Shown: piece after piece, positions 36,292-45,167 of the stretch
How the letters are laid out: each line of letters opens with the position of its first letter
Numbering within the stretch: the stretch's first letter is position 1
Translations under genes and position numbers: made by a program
Notes under the pieces: generated by a model
Told to the model about the DNA's origin: nothing
What the model saw: only the letters and a program-made list of their open reading frames with translations
Databases searched by the model: none
DNA from: Pseudomonadota bacterium
GTDB lineage: Bacteria; Pseudomonadota; Alphaproteobacteria; Micropepsales; Micropepsaceae
Assembly (NCBI GenBank): GCA_021804785.1
Contig: JAJZGY010000008.1
Span: 1-64,000 of the forward strand
Direction: 5' to 3'
Length of the DNA stretch: 64,000 bases

Positions 36292-37766
36292 GCTGTCGCT
36301 GCACGCTGGGTGTTCTGCATCGCGGTTGACGCGACGTATGGCTGGGATCGGAGCTGCGATGCAAGAGCGCGGTTATGATAAAGGAAATAGGCGGCCGCCA
36401 AAGCGAACAGCAGGACTGTTACGCTGGTGATAGCAACGTTACGCAGACGTATCTTGTCGGACGAACCGGTTGGTTCTGAAATCGATGTGCCGCGATGGGC
36501 CCTAGCTCTTCGTTCCTTCTTCGTTGGGGTCGGCCGAACGATGGGGCCAAAGTCGCCGAAGGCGACATTTGGGCGCGCTGACGGTAATGTCGGGGGCGTT
36601 GAGGTCGACGGTAGAGCTGCGAGCAGATATGGCTCGGGTTCTGATTGGTGGAGCGCCTGTGTCAGTGCCGAGAGATTGAATTCAGGATGCTTCTCTTTCG
36701 GTGGGTCCGGGATAGCTGTGAGCGATTTAGCCGGGTTGAGCTTTTCGTGTAGTCGCGCGAGGTCCTCACGAAAGATGGTTTCGGCGCTATCCAGACGGCG
36801 GGCCAGACGACTAAGCTCATCAGATAACTTTTGCGCGACCTGGGCGCGATCTCCGGAGCGGGACAGCTCCGACATGCGCTTGTCAAGCTGCGCAATTTTT
36901 TGATCGACATTCGAACGCGCCATGTGTGTGCCCAGGCCGAGCAAAGCCTTTTTGAGGCGGGCAAGCTGACCTGCTCGTATGCTTTCGGCCTCGATAATCT
37001 TGGTGCCGAGCTCTCGGATGGAATTGCGCAGCCCGGCGGTGGCATCGCCCAGATTGAGTTTTTCCAGTTGATCGACCCGCCTGCCAAGGCCTGCCAGCTC
37101 ATCCTTCACTTGAAGTGCCGTGATTTCCATCTCGCAGTTGGTCAATTCGATTCGGCTCGAAAGCGAATCAACCCGTTGGCTCAAGCCGTTGATGCGTGCG
37201 TCGGTCTGTCGTGTAGCCTGGCCGGTCTGCTCGTTGAGTTTGGAGAGACCGGCATGGAGCGCAGTGACCGCATCCTTGATTGACTGGTTGGTTGAACCTG
37301 GCTGAAGTTTCCTGTGCCGCTCGACAAGCTCTAAAACCTCATTTTGCAGCGAGGCCAAGGCTTTGACCAAATCTGAATCATTTGGGTCACTCTGTGAGAG
37401 GGCGTGCGCAGTTCGCGGGCTTTCAGTTGAAGGCCCACCGCCTGTGCTGAGATTGTGATGACGAGGCTCATGCCGATCGCGGGGCATCTCTGATGGGAGC
37501 GCAGTAGCCTGCTCGCGCTGCTGGAGTGGGGCACTATCGCGCGTCTCCGCGCCGCCGCCACTGCCTCCATCGGCATTTGCCGCCGGGTTTGGCCTCCAGC
37601 TCTCGGGCAGCGCAAGGATGTTTGGCTGGGCAACGCCAGGGGGACGCAGAATACGCCGTGTCAGCCACTCGCCCACTGGCATGCCCTCACGCCGGGCAGC
37701 GGCACGAGCGGCTTCCCGGGCTTCCGGTGGAATGCCACCTACATTCCAGAGCAGGTCAGGCTGCAT
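36282..37766 (-). CDS. PodJ-like coiled-coil membrane protein
   Basis: Protein of 494 residues. The N-terminus WNVGGIPPEAREAARAAARREGMPVGEWLTRRI is the short helix shared by alphaproteobacterial PodJ-like polarity proteins and related sphingomonad proteins. A Pro/Ser-rich linker, a long coiled coil (about residues 140-340, with repeated RVDSLSSRIE and LSRLARRLDSAE) and a single membrane helix near the C-terminus (VTVLLFALAAAYFLY) follow. It is not a close PodJ copy, since no SLT or peptidoglycan domain is visible. A role in cell envelope or polarity is inferred only. A promoter is predicted at 37798-37826. Confidence 0.72.
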   Translation of the reverse strand: MQPDLLWNVGGIPPEAREAARAAARREGMPVGEWLTRRILRPPGVAQPNILALPESWRPNPAANADGGSGGGAETRDSAPLQQREQATALPSEMPRDRHEPRHHNLSTGGGPSTESPRTAHALSQSDPNDSDLVKALASLQNEVLELVERHRKLQPGSTNQSIKDAVTALHAGLSKLNEQTGQATRQTDARINGLSQRVDSLSSRIELTNCEMEITALQVKDELAGLGRRVDQLEKLNLGDATAGLRNSIRELGTKIIEAESIRAGQLARLKKALLGLGTHMARSNVDQKIAQLDKRMSELSRSGDRAQVAQKLSDELSRLARRLDSAETIFREDLARLHEKLNPAKSLTAIPDPPKEKHPEFNLSALTQALHQSEPEPYLLAALPSTSTPPTLPSARPNVAFGDFGPIVRPTPTKKERRARAHRGTSISEPTGSSDKIRLRNVAITSVTVLLFALAAAYFLYHNRALASQLRSQPYVASTAMQNTQRAATAGT

Positions 37767-38322
37767 GCTCTTTTGCCCCCAGTATCACTCAAAATTGAGT
37801 GTAAGACCCTACATGTAGTATAGCAAAGCTAAAGCCCCCCGGCCAGCTTGGGAGCCAAATTGAGCTGTGACTGCTTTGGTAAAACTGTTGCAGAGAGCGC
37901 AATTTTGCAGGGGACACGGCGGTGGCGCGCCGGGGAGCAGGCGTTGCCATCGAGGGCAAAGGCAGATTTCAGCCGCTCCCACGAGTGTCAGGCTTTGAAG
38001 CCGTGCCTGGGCTAGGGGCCATGGGACTGAGGGGGGAGATCAAGCTGCGCCACGGTATGATGCGGCACCACGTCGGCTGAACCGGCGAGGCGTCTGCTGG
38101 TTGATGGATCTGGCGCCAACAGGATGGTAATTCCTCCGCCCCGGTGGCGCGTCATTTCCTCGTGCTAGAGCCAAATCCGAGTGTATGGCCGGTCTCGGTG
38201 AAATCCATCGGTCGTCAGCGGGCCGTATGACCACCGCAGCCATCATGGTGGGCGGGTCACGGCCCATACCCAGAGATGGAAAGGGGGCCGCTAGCAGGTC
38301 ACCGTCTTCGCCACCAGAGAGG
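37767..38322. other. Intergenic region between the CAP lipoprotein and PodJ-like genes
   Basis: No gene is supported in this 556-bp stretch on either strand; frames crossing it are extensions of antisense frames over the CAP gene. It contains the PodJ-like gene promoter (listed separately) at its left end and some GC-rich short repeats without clear meaning. Confidence 0.45.
37798..37826 (-). promoter_or_regulatory. Promoter with an internal palindrome upstream of the PodJ-like gene
   Basis: On the minus strand TTGCTA (37826-37821) and TACACT (37803-37798) are separated by 17 bp, matching a sigma-70-type promoter; the ATG at 37766 lies about 30 bp downstream. The spacer holds the perfect palindrome CTACATGTAG (37809-37818). 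ACTCAA/TTGAGT, a 6-bp inverted repeat around AA (37787-37800), overlaps the -10. Either could be an operator. Inference from sequence only. Confidence 0.45.
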
Positions 38323-39015
38323 TCAGGGCGTACTATTTTGGGGCGCCCCCGTCCCCGTAACGCTCTTTTTCGCGCGAACCGATGGCTTGGCCCGCATCGC
38401 GACCGTCGGATTAGTATACCATTTTGCGACCCGCGCATGTACGGATTTGCTCGCATCGGGATGAGGTGGCATTGCATCGGCGAAAAGCTGAGTGACGAAC
38501 ACTTCGTGACCGTTGATGGCAACCCCGACGCCTGTCTGGGTATAGTCCGAGAATGCGAGGTTGTCGCGGTGGCTTTTGCTCTGCATCCACGTTTTGACGA
38601 AACGTCTGGCATAGGTATTGATATTGATGCCCGCAGCCTTGGTGTAATACTGGGCGGCTATGTTTTCTCCAAGAAGACCCTGAAATGACTTGTCGCGCGC
38701 CATAATGAGGCGTGCGGTTGTTTCACCATTTGGCGCACGATGGCCGAGAAAATGTTCACGTGCCATATCTTCGCTGTGAGTGCGGGCAACAGCTGTCAAT
38801 TCCGGATCAAGTGCCAGTGGCCTGGCTGCCGGATTGGTCTTAAGACGATCCCTTTCGACAAGGACAAAAATCCGTCGTTCCATCTCCGCCAATTGTTGGT
38901 GAGGATTGCTGGCCAAGGTGCTTTTTGCTGAAAGCTGTCCTTGGTTTGTACATCCCGCCAACATCAGGGCCCAAATGGTGGTTGCGATCCTGGCGCTGTT
39001 CCCTGTCCAGCGCAT
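38323..39015 (-). CDS. CAP-domain (SCP/PR-1 superfamily) lipoprotein
   Basis: Lipoprotein of 230 residues with signal ALMLAGC (Cys near residue 22). A single CAP domain follows, with LALDPELTAVARTHSEDMAREHFLGHRAPNG and FVKTWMQSKSHRDNLAFSDYTQTGVGVAI, containing the His/Glu residues of the typical CAP cavity. It ends in a basic Ala/Lys-rich tail. Bacterial CAP proteins are extracellular or envelope-bound but their activity is poorly known. It lies directly downstream of the thiolase gene with no gap of note (thiolase starts upstream at 40221 and ends at 39016). Confidence 0.88.
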   Translation of the reverse strand: MRWTGNSARIATTIWALMLAGCTNQGQLSAKSTLASNPHQQLAEMERRIFVLVERDRLKTNPAARPLALDPELTAVARTHSEDMAREHFLGHRAPNGETTARLIMARDKSFQGLLGENIAAQYYTKAAGININTYARRFVKTWMQSKSHRDNLAFSDYTQTGVGVAINGHEVFVTQLFADAMPPHPDASKSVHARVAKWYTNPTVAMRAKPSVRAKKSVTGTGAPQNSTP

Positions 39016-40221
39016 TTAGGTCAGGATCTCAAACAGGCCTGCCGCACCCATGCCTCCACCAATACACATGGTAACAACGCCAAACTTGGCGCCACGGCGC
39101 CGTCCTTCGATAAGCAGATGCCCGGTCATGCGCGCGCCGCTCATGCCGTAAGGATGGCCGATCGAGATTGCACCACCATTTACGTTTAGTTTGTCATGGG
39201 CGATCCCAAGTCGGTCAGCACAGTAGAGCACCTGGCTGGCGAACGCCTCGTTAAGCTCCCAAATGTCGATATCGTCGACTTTAAGTCCATGACGGGAGAG
39301 CAGCCGGGGAACGGCAAAAACAGGGCCAATGCCCATCTCGTCAGGTTCGCACCCCGCCACTGCAAAACCGCGGAAAATTCCCAGCGGTTTAATACCGCGT
39401 TCGCGCGCGAGGCTGCCATTCATGACGACACATGCCGATGCACCATCAGAAAATTGTGAGGCATTTCCCGCGGTAATATATTTTCCTTCCTTTACTTTCG
39501 TGCCACCACGGAATACCGGCGCCAGAGATCTCAATCCATCGATCGTGGTATCTGGGCGGTTGCATTCGTCGCGATCAACCGTTGTCTCAACGATGCTTTC
39601 CGCTCCAGTACTCTTGTCAACATTCTTCATTTTGGTCTTCAGGGGCACGATCTCGTCGTTGAATTTCCCGGCTTGTTGGGCCGCAGCTGTCCGCCGCTGA
39701 CTTTCAAGGGCGTACTGGTCCTGCCGTTCGCGGTTGACGCTATACCGCTCAGCTACGATTTCGGCCGTTTCGATCATTGACATCCATAAAGCCGGCTTGA
39801 TCTCCATCAAGTGTTCTTCGGTAATGTTTTTTGTGTTCATGCCGCCCATCTGCACAAGGCTGATGGACTCTACCCCTGATCCTATGGCCACAGGGGTGCT
39901 CTCAGTTATGACCTGCTGCGCAGCCATGGCGATTGCCTGCAACCCTGAAGAACAGAAACGATTGATCGTGGTGCCAGCGGTGGTTACCGGGCAACCCGCC
40001 CAGATTGCTGCGTTGCGTGCGACATTCATTCCGGTCGCACCTTCTGGCTGGGCACAGCCCATGAATACGTCTTCTATTTCGGCTGGATCGAGGCCTGCGC
40101 GGGCAACTGCATGTTTGATCGCATGGCCGCCCATGACGGCGCCATGCGTAATGTTGAAGCCGCCACGAACGGATTTGGCGAGCCCCGTGCGGGCGGTAGA
40201 AACGATGACGGCTTCGCGCAT
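39016..40221 (-). CDS. Acetyl-CoA C-acyltransferase (thiolase)
   Basis: Thiolase of 401 residues, cleaving 3-ketoacyl-CoA with CoA in fatty-acid breakdown (FadA-like) or running in the synthetic direction. The nucleophile Cys is in [16 protein letters not shown] near residue 91, and the C-terminal [17 protein letters not shown] and [18 protein letters not shown] hold the His and second Cys. The ATG at 40221 has GGAGGAAAG upstream; the frame extends to 40317 without supporting sequence. It ends one base from the CAP lipoprotein start, so the two may be co-transcribed. Confidence 0.93.
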   Translation of the reverse strand: MREAVIVSTARTGLAKSVRGGFNITHGAVMGGHAIKHAVARAGLDPAEIEDVFMGCAQPEGATGMNVARNAAIWAGCPVTTAGTTINRFCSSGLQAIAMAAQQVITESTPVAIGSGVESISLVQMGGMNTKNITEEHLMEIKPALWMSMIETAEIVAERYSVNRERQDQYALESQRRTAAAQQAGKFNDEIVPLKTKMKNVDKSTGAESIVETTVDRDECNRPDTTIDGLRSLAPVFRGGTKVKEGKYITAGNASQFSDGASACVVMNGSLARERGIKPLGIFRGFAVAGCEPDEMGIGPVFAVPRLLSRHGLKVDDIDIWELNEAFASQVLYCADRLGIAHDKLNVNGGAISIGHPYGMSGARMTGHLLIEGRRRGAKFGVVTMCIGGGMGAAGLFEILT

Positions 40222-40380
40222 GGCTTTCCTCCGGAAGATCGACAAGGGGGCAGACCTTAAGCTGTGAACCTGCCTTCCGCCAAGCCTGCATGCGGTTCGT
40301 GCCGTCGAAATCTGCACGACCGGATATTATGTCATGCTCCGACCGCTCGCGCCTTCCCAGCTTAGGGCGCCAGCGGGGAC

Positions 40381-41001
40381 CTAACGATTATGACCTGTCG
40401 CCGATTTGATCGCAGGGACCTGATCGTGGGGCAAATCTCGCTCATGACTGACCGGGCGATGCGGAAAACGCAGCGTGAACACGATCACCGCGCCAAGCGC
40501 CGCAAGACCAAAGGCAAAGTCACCCGAAATGGAAATATTGGGGTCGCTGAGCGTGACCGCATCCGCGACACCCATCATCAGCACTGCCAGTGCCCAGGCT
40601 GCGGTGATCAGCAGGTGGGAGCGCCACAAGCCGGAAAATTGTCTGCGCGCGCCCGTCCGGTGATAAGCAAGACTAACGGGCTTGCTGCCGGCAATCGAAA
40701 AAAGGGCGAGCCCGAACAAGGTGGCCTCCACTGCCAGGCGAGCTGTTATTAGTCGCAAATTGGGCGCTAGGAAGCCTCCGACAAGCGCCAACCCGCCAAA
40801 GATAAGAAGGTTTGCCCCATCAAGTAGGCGCAAGCGAGGTGTCTCCACGAAATCACGGATGGTAATCACGAAAGCTGCTGTAAATGCCAGCCACAATCCG
40901 AGGCTGAGTGACAACAGAGTCACAAGTGAGAAGATGATGAACGGTGCAAAACCGAACAGCGTGGCCAGCGCGATCCGACGTTCGGCGAAGCGTTCGTCCA
41001 T
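40381..41001 (-). CDS. Hypothetical integral membrane protein
   Basis: Protein of 206 residues with five to six hydrophobic segments (FGFAPFIIFSLVTLLSLSLGL, LLIFGGLALVGGFLAP and others) and a polar C-terminus. No enzymatic motif is visible. I do not recognise the family beyond a general resemblance to small alphaproteobacterial inner-membrane proteins. The ATG at 41001 has AAGGG upstream; a GTG at 41010 is an alternative. It lies downstream of the TPR gene on the same strand. Confidence 0.6.
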   Translation of the reverse strand: MDERFAERRIALATLFGFAPFIIFSLVTLLSLSLGLWLAFTAAFVITIRDFVETPRLRLLDGANLLIFGGLALVGGFLAPNLRLITARLAVEATLFGLALFSIAGSKPVSLAYHRTGARRQFSGLWRSHLLITAAWALAVLMMGVADAVTLSDPNISISGDFAFGLAALGAVIVFTLRFPHRPVSHERDLPHDQVPAIKSATGHNR

Positions 41002-41059
41002 GCGTGTCACCCTTGGTCAAGGCGACCCGGGCGCTTGGCGCCCAGGTCGCTTTGCCGCC

Positions 41060-42355
41060 TCAGTGCTGGGCTGGTTGCGTGGATGACGCAGCGGGTGCGG
41101 TGGCCGCAGTGCTTAGCTTCTTGGACTTTATCCAGAGTTCCCAAAGTGCGGCTGCACGGGCTCGTGCAGGTGCCCCATCGACCTGGGCCAATTCCTGGTC
41201 GGCGTCTGCATATTGTCCCTGCGCGGCGAGGGCGATGCCGACAATGAAATGGGCTTCGCTCGGATCCTTGACGCCTTTGGCGAGCGCGGCCTTGCCGGCA
41301 GTCACGGCATCTGCATAGCGCTGGTAGCCCCAGTAGTCTTCGGCCAGAGCGAGCTCCTGCTTGCCATCGCGGGCGTGTTGTGCCGAACGGACAATTTGCG
41401 GCAGGGAATGCTCGTCTTCGGATTTTTCATGAGCGGCTTTGGCGAGAAGCGGGGCCACCTTGCCCGTGTCCGTGATTTTATTGGTGGTCAGCCCCTGCTG
41501 CAGGTATTGGAGGGCTTCGGCGGGATAACCGCGCTTGTCAGCGATGCGAGCCGAAATTGTGTAATCATCTGGTGCGGTTACGGCATGGGTGATGTAGCGC
41601 AGACGGTACAAATAGAGGGCATCGAGCTCGGTGATGCCGTTAGTGCCAAGTGCATTGTCAATGAGTTGGCCCCAATCATCTGCAGTCCCGTAGTACAGCG
41701 TCAATTTTTCCAACATCTTGAGGGCCCCGGCTTCGTCATTGCTTGACGCATCGGCGCTCATGATGATCTGCAGTGCAGCCTGCGGGGGAGGCTGCTTGGC
41801 GGCCTCTTCTGCGGTGATGGCCTGTTCGGCGGCAGCTTTGGCCTTGGCCAGATCCTTCTGATTGTAATAGGCAACAGCAAGATTGGTGAGCGAAGTAGCA
41901 TCCAGCGGCGTCATCTTCTGCAAACGTACCGCGGCGTTGACGACCTGGGGCCAATGGTGCGCATTGGTGCTCAGAAGCAGGGCATTGCGCAGGCTTTGCT
42001 GCTGTTGAACCGGATCGAGGGTCGTGAAGGCCGGAGACGCAACGACCGCCTCATAGGCGGCAGTCGCCGTCGCGTAATCTTTTTGCTGAACCGCAATAAA
42101 GGCCTTAATCTGATTGACTTTCAGCTGATCGAAGGCCGATATTTTAGGCACACTTTCCGCCTTTTGCAGTGCGGCATGAGCCGCCGCCCAGTCGTTCTTC
42201 TGGGCAGCCTTGATCGCTTCATTGAGTGGCTCACCGACCGCGCGGCTGACCTGTGGTTCCTTGCCGGCATAGGCGTAGGGAACCGTCGCAATGGCGGTTG
42301 CCGATCCGCACAACAGCGCGGCGATGAATGCGGTTCGGAGGAGATGTTGTTTCAT
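41060..42355 (-). CDS. Secreted TPR-like protein
   Basis: Protein of 431 residues with a signal sequence (MKQHLLRTAFIAALLCGSATAIA) and helical TPR-like repeats rich in Ala, Gln and Lys (AIKAAQKNDWAAAHAALQKAE, LTNLAVAYYNQKDLAKAKAAAEQAI, HFIVGIALAAQGQYADADQELAQ). The short C-terminal tail is Ala/Pro/Thr-rich. It is probably a periplasmic scaffold. The ATG at 42355 has AGAGGAA upstream and fits the signal sequence; the frame extends to 42430 without it. Confidence 0.78.
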   Translation of the reverse strand: MKQHLLRTAFIAALLCGSATAIATVPYAYAGKEPQVSRAVGEPLNEAIKAAQKNDWAAAHAALQKAESVPKISAFDQLKVNQIKAFIAVQQKDYATATAAYEAVVASPAFTTLDPVQQQQSLRNALLLSTNAHHWPQVVNAAVRLQKMTPLDATSLTNLAVAYYNQKDLAKAKAAAEQAITAEEAAKQPPPQAALQIIMSADASSNDEAGALKMLEKLTLYYGTADDWGQLIDNALGTNGITELDALYLYRLRYITHAVTAPDDYTISARIADKRGYPAEALQYLQQGLTTNKITDTGKVAPLLAKAAHEKSEDEHSLPQIVRSAQHARDGKQELALAEDYWGYQRYADAVTAGKAALAKGVKDPSEAHFIVGIALAAQGQYADADQELAQVDGAPARARAAALWELWIKSKKLSTAATAPAASSTQPAQH

Positions 42356-42533
42356 GGGTATTCCTCTTCTTGTCGCGCCGGCTGTGCCGGCTGCGCATGC
42401 GAAACTATCCGGCCCGGCGAATGTGGCCAATGCGAGGCAGATATATCATGCCCCAGGCCGCCCTTGGGGCCCTCCGTTGCGCGGCCTGACAAAACCGCCT
42501 ATCAGGCTCTGAGCAGAAATTCCAGTTGCCGGC

Positions 42534-42959
42534 ATGGTTGATTCTCCCGTTACCTTGCCCGAGGGCGCTGAACTGGCGTCCACGGGCGGATTTAATGCCT
42601 ATATCGGCCCGCTTTACCGTCTACCGGACGAGGAGGACGGCGCCGTGAAGCGATTCTGCTTCATTGCTGCTCCGCACCATATGAATGCGAGCGGCACGGT
42701 GCATGGCGGCATGCTGATGAGCTTTATCGATGTTTCGATGAGCCGAACCACCCGTCTTGTGACGGGGGCCCAGCGCACCGCTACGGTTTCTCTGGCTACG
42801 GATTTTGTCGGTCCAGGCCGTCTTGGCGAGGTTATCCAATCGCGCGTGCGCATCAGCCGCAAGACGCGTAGCATGCTGTTTTTAGCCGCAGAAATCTTTA
42901 CCTCGGAGCGCAAGCTCGCCGTGGCCAATGGCCTGTGGAAGGTATCGGAGGCGGCATGA
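42534..42959 (+). CDS. PaaI-family thioesterase (first of a pair)
   Basis: Hotdog-fold acyl-CoA thioesterase of 141 residues. The family signature MNASGTVHGGMLMSFIDVSMS contains the conserved HGG with catalytic-region Asp, and TVSLATDFVGPGRLG completes the fold. It is followed with a 4-bp ATGA overlap by a paralogue of similar length, so the pair is translationally coupled. Acyl substrate is unknown. The paralogues may form a heteromer. Confidence 0.86.
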   Translation: MVDSPVTLPEGAELASTGGFNAYIGPLYRLPDEEDGAVKRFCFIAAPHHMNASGTVHGGMLMSFIDVSMSRTTRLVTGAQRTATVSLATDFVGPGRLGEVIQSRVRISRKTRSMLFLAAEIFTSERKLAVANGLWKVSEAA

Positions 42960-43366
42960 GTATGTCTCTGCTGCCTGGCTATCGGCAGACCGAGCTTGTC
43001 GACCCATTCGAAATCTTTATAGGTCCGGTCTATGAGATCGGAGAGGGTCTGGCCCGGCGCTATGCCCTTCCGGTGGATGCGCGCCATGTCAACATGGGTG
43101 GACGCATTCATGGTGGAGCGCTCATGACATTTGCCGATCTGTCGCTTGGTCAGGCGGTATGGGACGCCACCGGCCGGGCTGCAGTTGCGACTACCAACAT
43201 GCAGACCCAATTTCTCAGAGCGGTCCAGATTGGCGATGTGCTTGAAGTTGCGCCGCAAATTACCCGGCACACGCGAACGCTCGTCTTTGCCCGGGGTGAT
43301 TACACTGTAAATCGCGAACTGGTATTTACCGCACAGAGTGTGTGGAAATTGCTTGGCGAGAATTGA
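42956..43366 (+). CDS. PaaI-family thioesterase (second of a pair)
   Basis: Hotdog-fold thioesterase of 136 residues, similar in length and layout to the gene before it. It has VNMGGRIHGGALMTFADLSLG with the conserved HGG and TTNMQTQFLRAVQIGD. The start is the ATG overlapping the previous stop (ATGA at 42956). The frame extends to 42935 but the overlap and family N-terminus fit 42956. The two copies differ clearly in sequence, so this is an old duplication or a pair of distinct activities. Confidence 0.86.
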   Translation: MSMSLLPGYRQTELVDPFEIFIGPVYEIGEGLARRYALPVDARHVNMGGRIHGGALMTFADLSLGQAVWDATGRAAVATTNMQTQFLRAVQIGDVLEVAPQITRHTRTLVFARGDYTVNRELVFTAQSVWKLLGEN

Positions 43367-43438
43367 GCGGCCCGGTCTGCTAACCGCTCCTTTACCTTAA
43401 AGGCGCAAAATTCTTCTGGCCACAGGGAGAGGCGCAAG

Positions 43439-44359
43439 ATGCCGGCGGAACTGGTCCTCGGGGCGGTACAGCTGGGTTTGCCATACGGGGCCACAAATCG
43501 CACGGGACAGCCATCCCATGCGGCTGCGCTGCGTCTGGTTGGCCGTGCGTTTGACCATGGTATTTCGACCTTTGATACGGCGCGCGCCTATGGGAACAGC
43601 GAAGAACGTCTGGGTGAGGCATTGTCCGCGCGCCCCGTGCGCATGGTGACGAAGCTCTCGCCCCTGGCGACTTTGGCCGAAGATGCACCGCGCGAGACCG
43701 TCCGTGCCGAGGTTGATGCCAGCATCGCTCAGTCCCTTTGTGCGCTTAGGCAAGACCGGATTGACTGTCTGATGCTGCATCGCGCCGCCCACCGCATTTC
43801 CCACAATGGAGCGATCTGGGAGCGCCTGATCGAGCGCGTTGAGGAGGGAGTTATTCTGGCACTTGGCGTATCCGTGCAGTCCCCTCAAGAAGCGCTTGAG
43901 GCATTGGCCTGCCCGGATGTGCAGCACCTGCAGATGCCCTTCAATCTGCTCGATTGGCGTTGGCGTCACGATGGCGTGATAGCGGCCATACTTGCTCGGC
44001 CGCGGGTTACGATCCATGTGCGCAGTGTCTTTCTTCAGGGTGTCCTGGCGGCACGCGATCCGTCTGTTTGGCCGCGGCTGAGCGGGATCAGGGCCACAGA
44101 ACTGATCGCCCACATCGATGCTCTCGTCGAGGACTTTGGACGCTGCAGTCCTGCGGATTTGTGTCTCGCCTACGCTCGGGGGCAGCAATGGGTTGATGGA
44201 GTGGTTGTGGGCATGGAAACCGAAGATCAGCTTGAGACCAACGTATCTTTGTTTCTGCGTCCACCTCTGTTGCCGCCGGAGTGCAGGCGTATCGAGGCAC
44301 GCTGCCCTCATGTTCCTGAAGCGTTGCTCAACCCGGCATCGTGGCCAGCGCTCGGATGA
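43439..44359 (+). CDS. Aldo/keto reductase
   Basis: NAD(P)H-dependent aldo/keto reductase of 306 residues. The catalytic Asp/Tyr segment FDTARAYGNSEERLGEAL is near residue 42-58 and the Lys in MVTKLS near 78, with His in CLMLHRAAH near 117, giving the full tetrad. It is shorter than the typical 330 residues and the C-terminal cofactor part (VVVGMETEDQLETNV) is present. GGAGAGG precedes the ATG. It overlaps the SDR gene by 4 bp. The natural substrate is unknown. Confidence 0.88.
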   Translation: MPAELVLGAVQLGLPYGATNRTGQPSHAAALRLVGRAFDHGISTFDTARAYGNSEERLGEALSARPVRMVTKLSPLATLAEDAPRETVRAEVDASIAQSLCALRQDRIDCLMLHRAAHRISHNGAIWERLIERVEEGVILALGVSVQSPQEALEALACPDVQHLQMPFNLLDWRWRHDGVIAAILARPRVTIHVRSVFLQGVLAARDPSVWPRLSGIRATELIAHIDALVEDFGRCSPADLCLAYARGQQWVDGVVVGMETEDQLETNVSLFLRPPLLPPECRRIEARCPHVPEALLNPASWPALG

Positions 44360-45147
44360 GCGGTCGGGATCCTTTTCGTCTGGATGGACGGATTGCATTC
44401 GTGTCTGGGGCGGCTCGTCATTTGGGACGGGCAATAGCCATCGCACTGGCCGGCGCCGGGGCACATGTCATACTCAATGGCCGGGGTCGGGCTGCGCTTG
44501 AGGTTTTGCACGGCGAACTGGGTGCTGATGGACGCAGCAGCGAATGTGCGGCCTTTGACATGGGAGATCTGGATCGGGTCCGGGACTTCTTCGCGGGCCG
44601 GGAGCGGCTTGACATCATTGTCAACGGCGCGGTCACGATGGCGGGCGCTGCGTTCGACGCGTTGCAGCCTGAGGCATTCGAGATTACCTACCGCACGGCG
44701 GTAACGGGTGCGTTTGAGGCGGTGCGAGCGGCACTGCCGGCTCTGCGGGCGGCGGTGCGTACGCATGGAGATGCTGCAGTGGTCAATGTGGCGTCGATGT
44801 ATGGCATGGTCGCCCCGCAACCGTCCCTCTACAGCGACCCAAGGGCCATCAGCCCAGCCCATTACGGCCCTGCCAAGGCAGCGCTTTTGCAACTGACACG
44901 TCATCTGGCTGCCCAGCTTGGACCAGAAGGGATACGGGTGAATGCGTTGGTTCCCGGGCCCTTTCCCCGCGCCGAGACCCAGGCGGAGGACCCAGCCTTT
45001 GCTGCCCGTTTGGCAGCCGGAACCATGCTTGGACGGCTTCCAACGCCTGACGAGATCAAGGGACCGCTCCTATTCCTGGCTTCGCCAGCGTCCAGTTTTG
45101 TCACGGGCGCAGCGGTTCCTGTGGATGGTGGCTGGACGGCTTGGTAG
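44356..45147 (+). CDS. SDR-family oxidoreductase
   Basis: Short-chain dehydrogenase of 263 residues. The nucleotide motif VSGAARHLGRAIAIAL, NGAVTMAG (NNAG-like) and the catalytic Tyr/Lys in AHYGPAKAALLQL are visible, and the tail FVTGAAVPVDGGWTAW is typical of FabG-like enzymes. The ATG at 44356 overlaps the AKR stop (ATGA). It may work with the AKR and thioesterases in one pathway, but the substrate is not evident. Confidence 0.9.
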   Translation: MSGRDPFRLDGRIAFVSGAARHLGRAIAIALAGAGAHVILNGRGRAALEVLHGELGADGRSSECAAFDMGDLDRVRDFFAGRERLDIIVNGAVTMAGAAFDALQPEAFEITYRTAVTGAFEAVRAALPALRAAVRTHGDAAVVNVASMYGMVAPQPSLYSDPRAISPAHYGPAKAALLQLTRHLAAQLGPEGIRVNALVPGPFPRAETQAEDPAFAARLAAGTMLGRLPTPDEIKGPLLFLASPASSFVTGAAVPVDGGWTAW

Positions 45148-45167
45148 GTTAGAAAATTGGTGAGATC

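Noticed and set aside
38040-38612. 190-codon minus-strand open frame
   Set aside because: It overlaps the CAP lipoprotein in another frame and continues into noncoding DNA without motifs.
43397-44464. 355-codon minus-strand open frame
   Set aside because: It lies fully antisense to the well-supported aldo/keto reductase, has no recognisable domain and has an Arg/Pro/His-rich composition typical of shadow frames.
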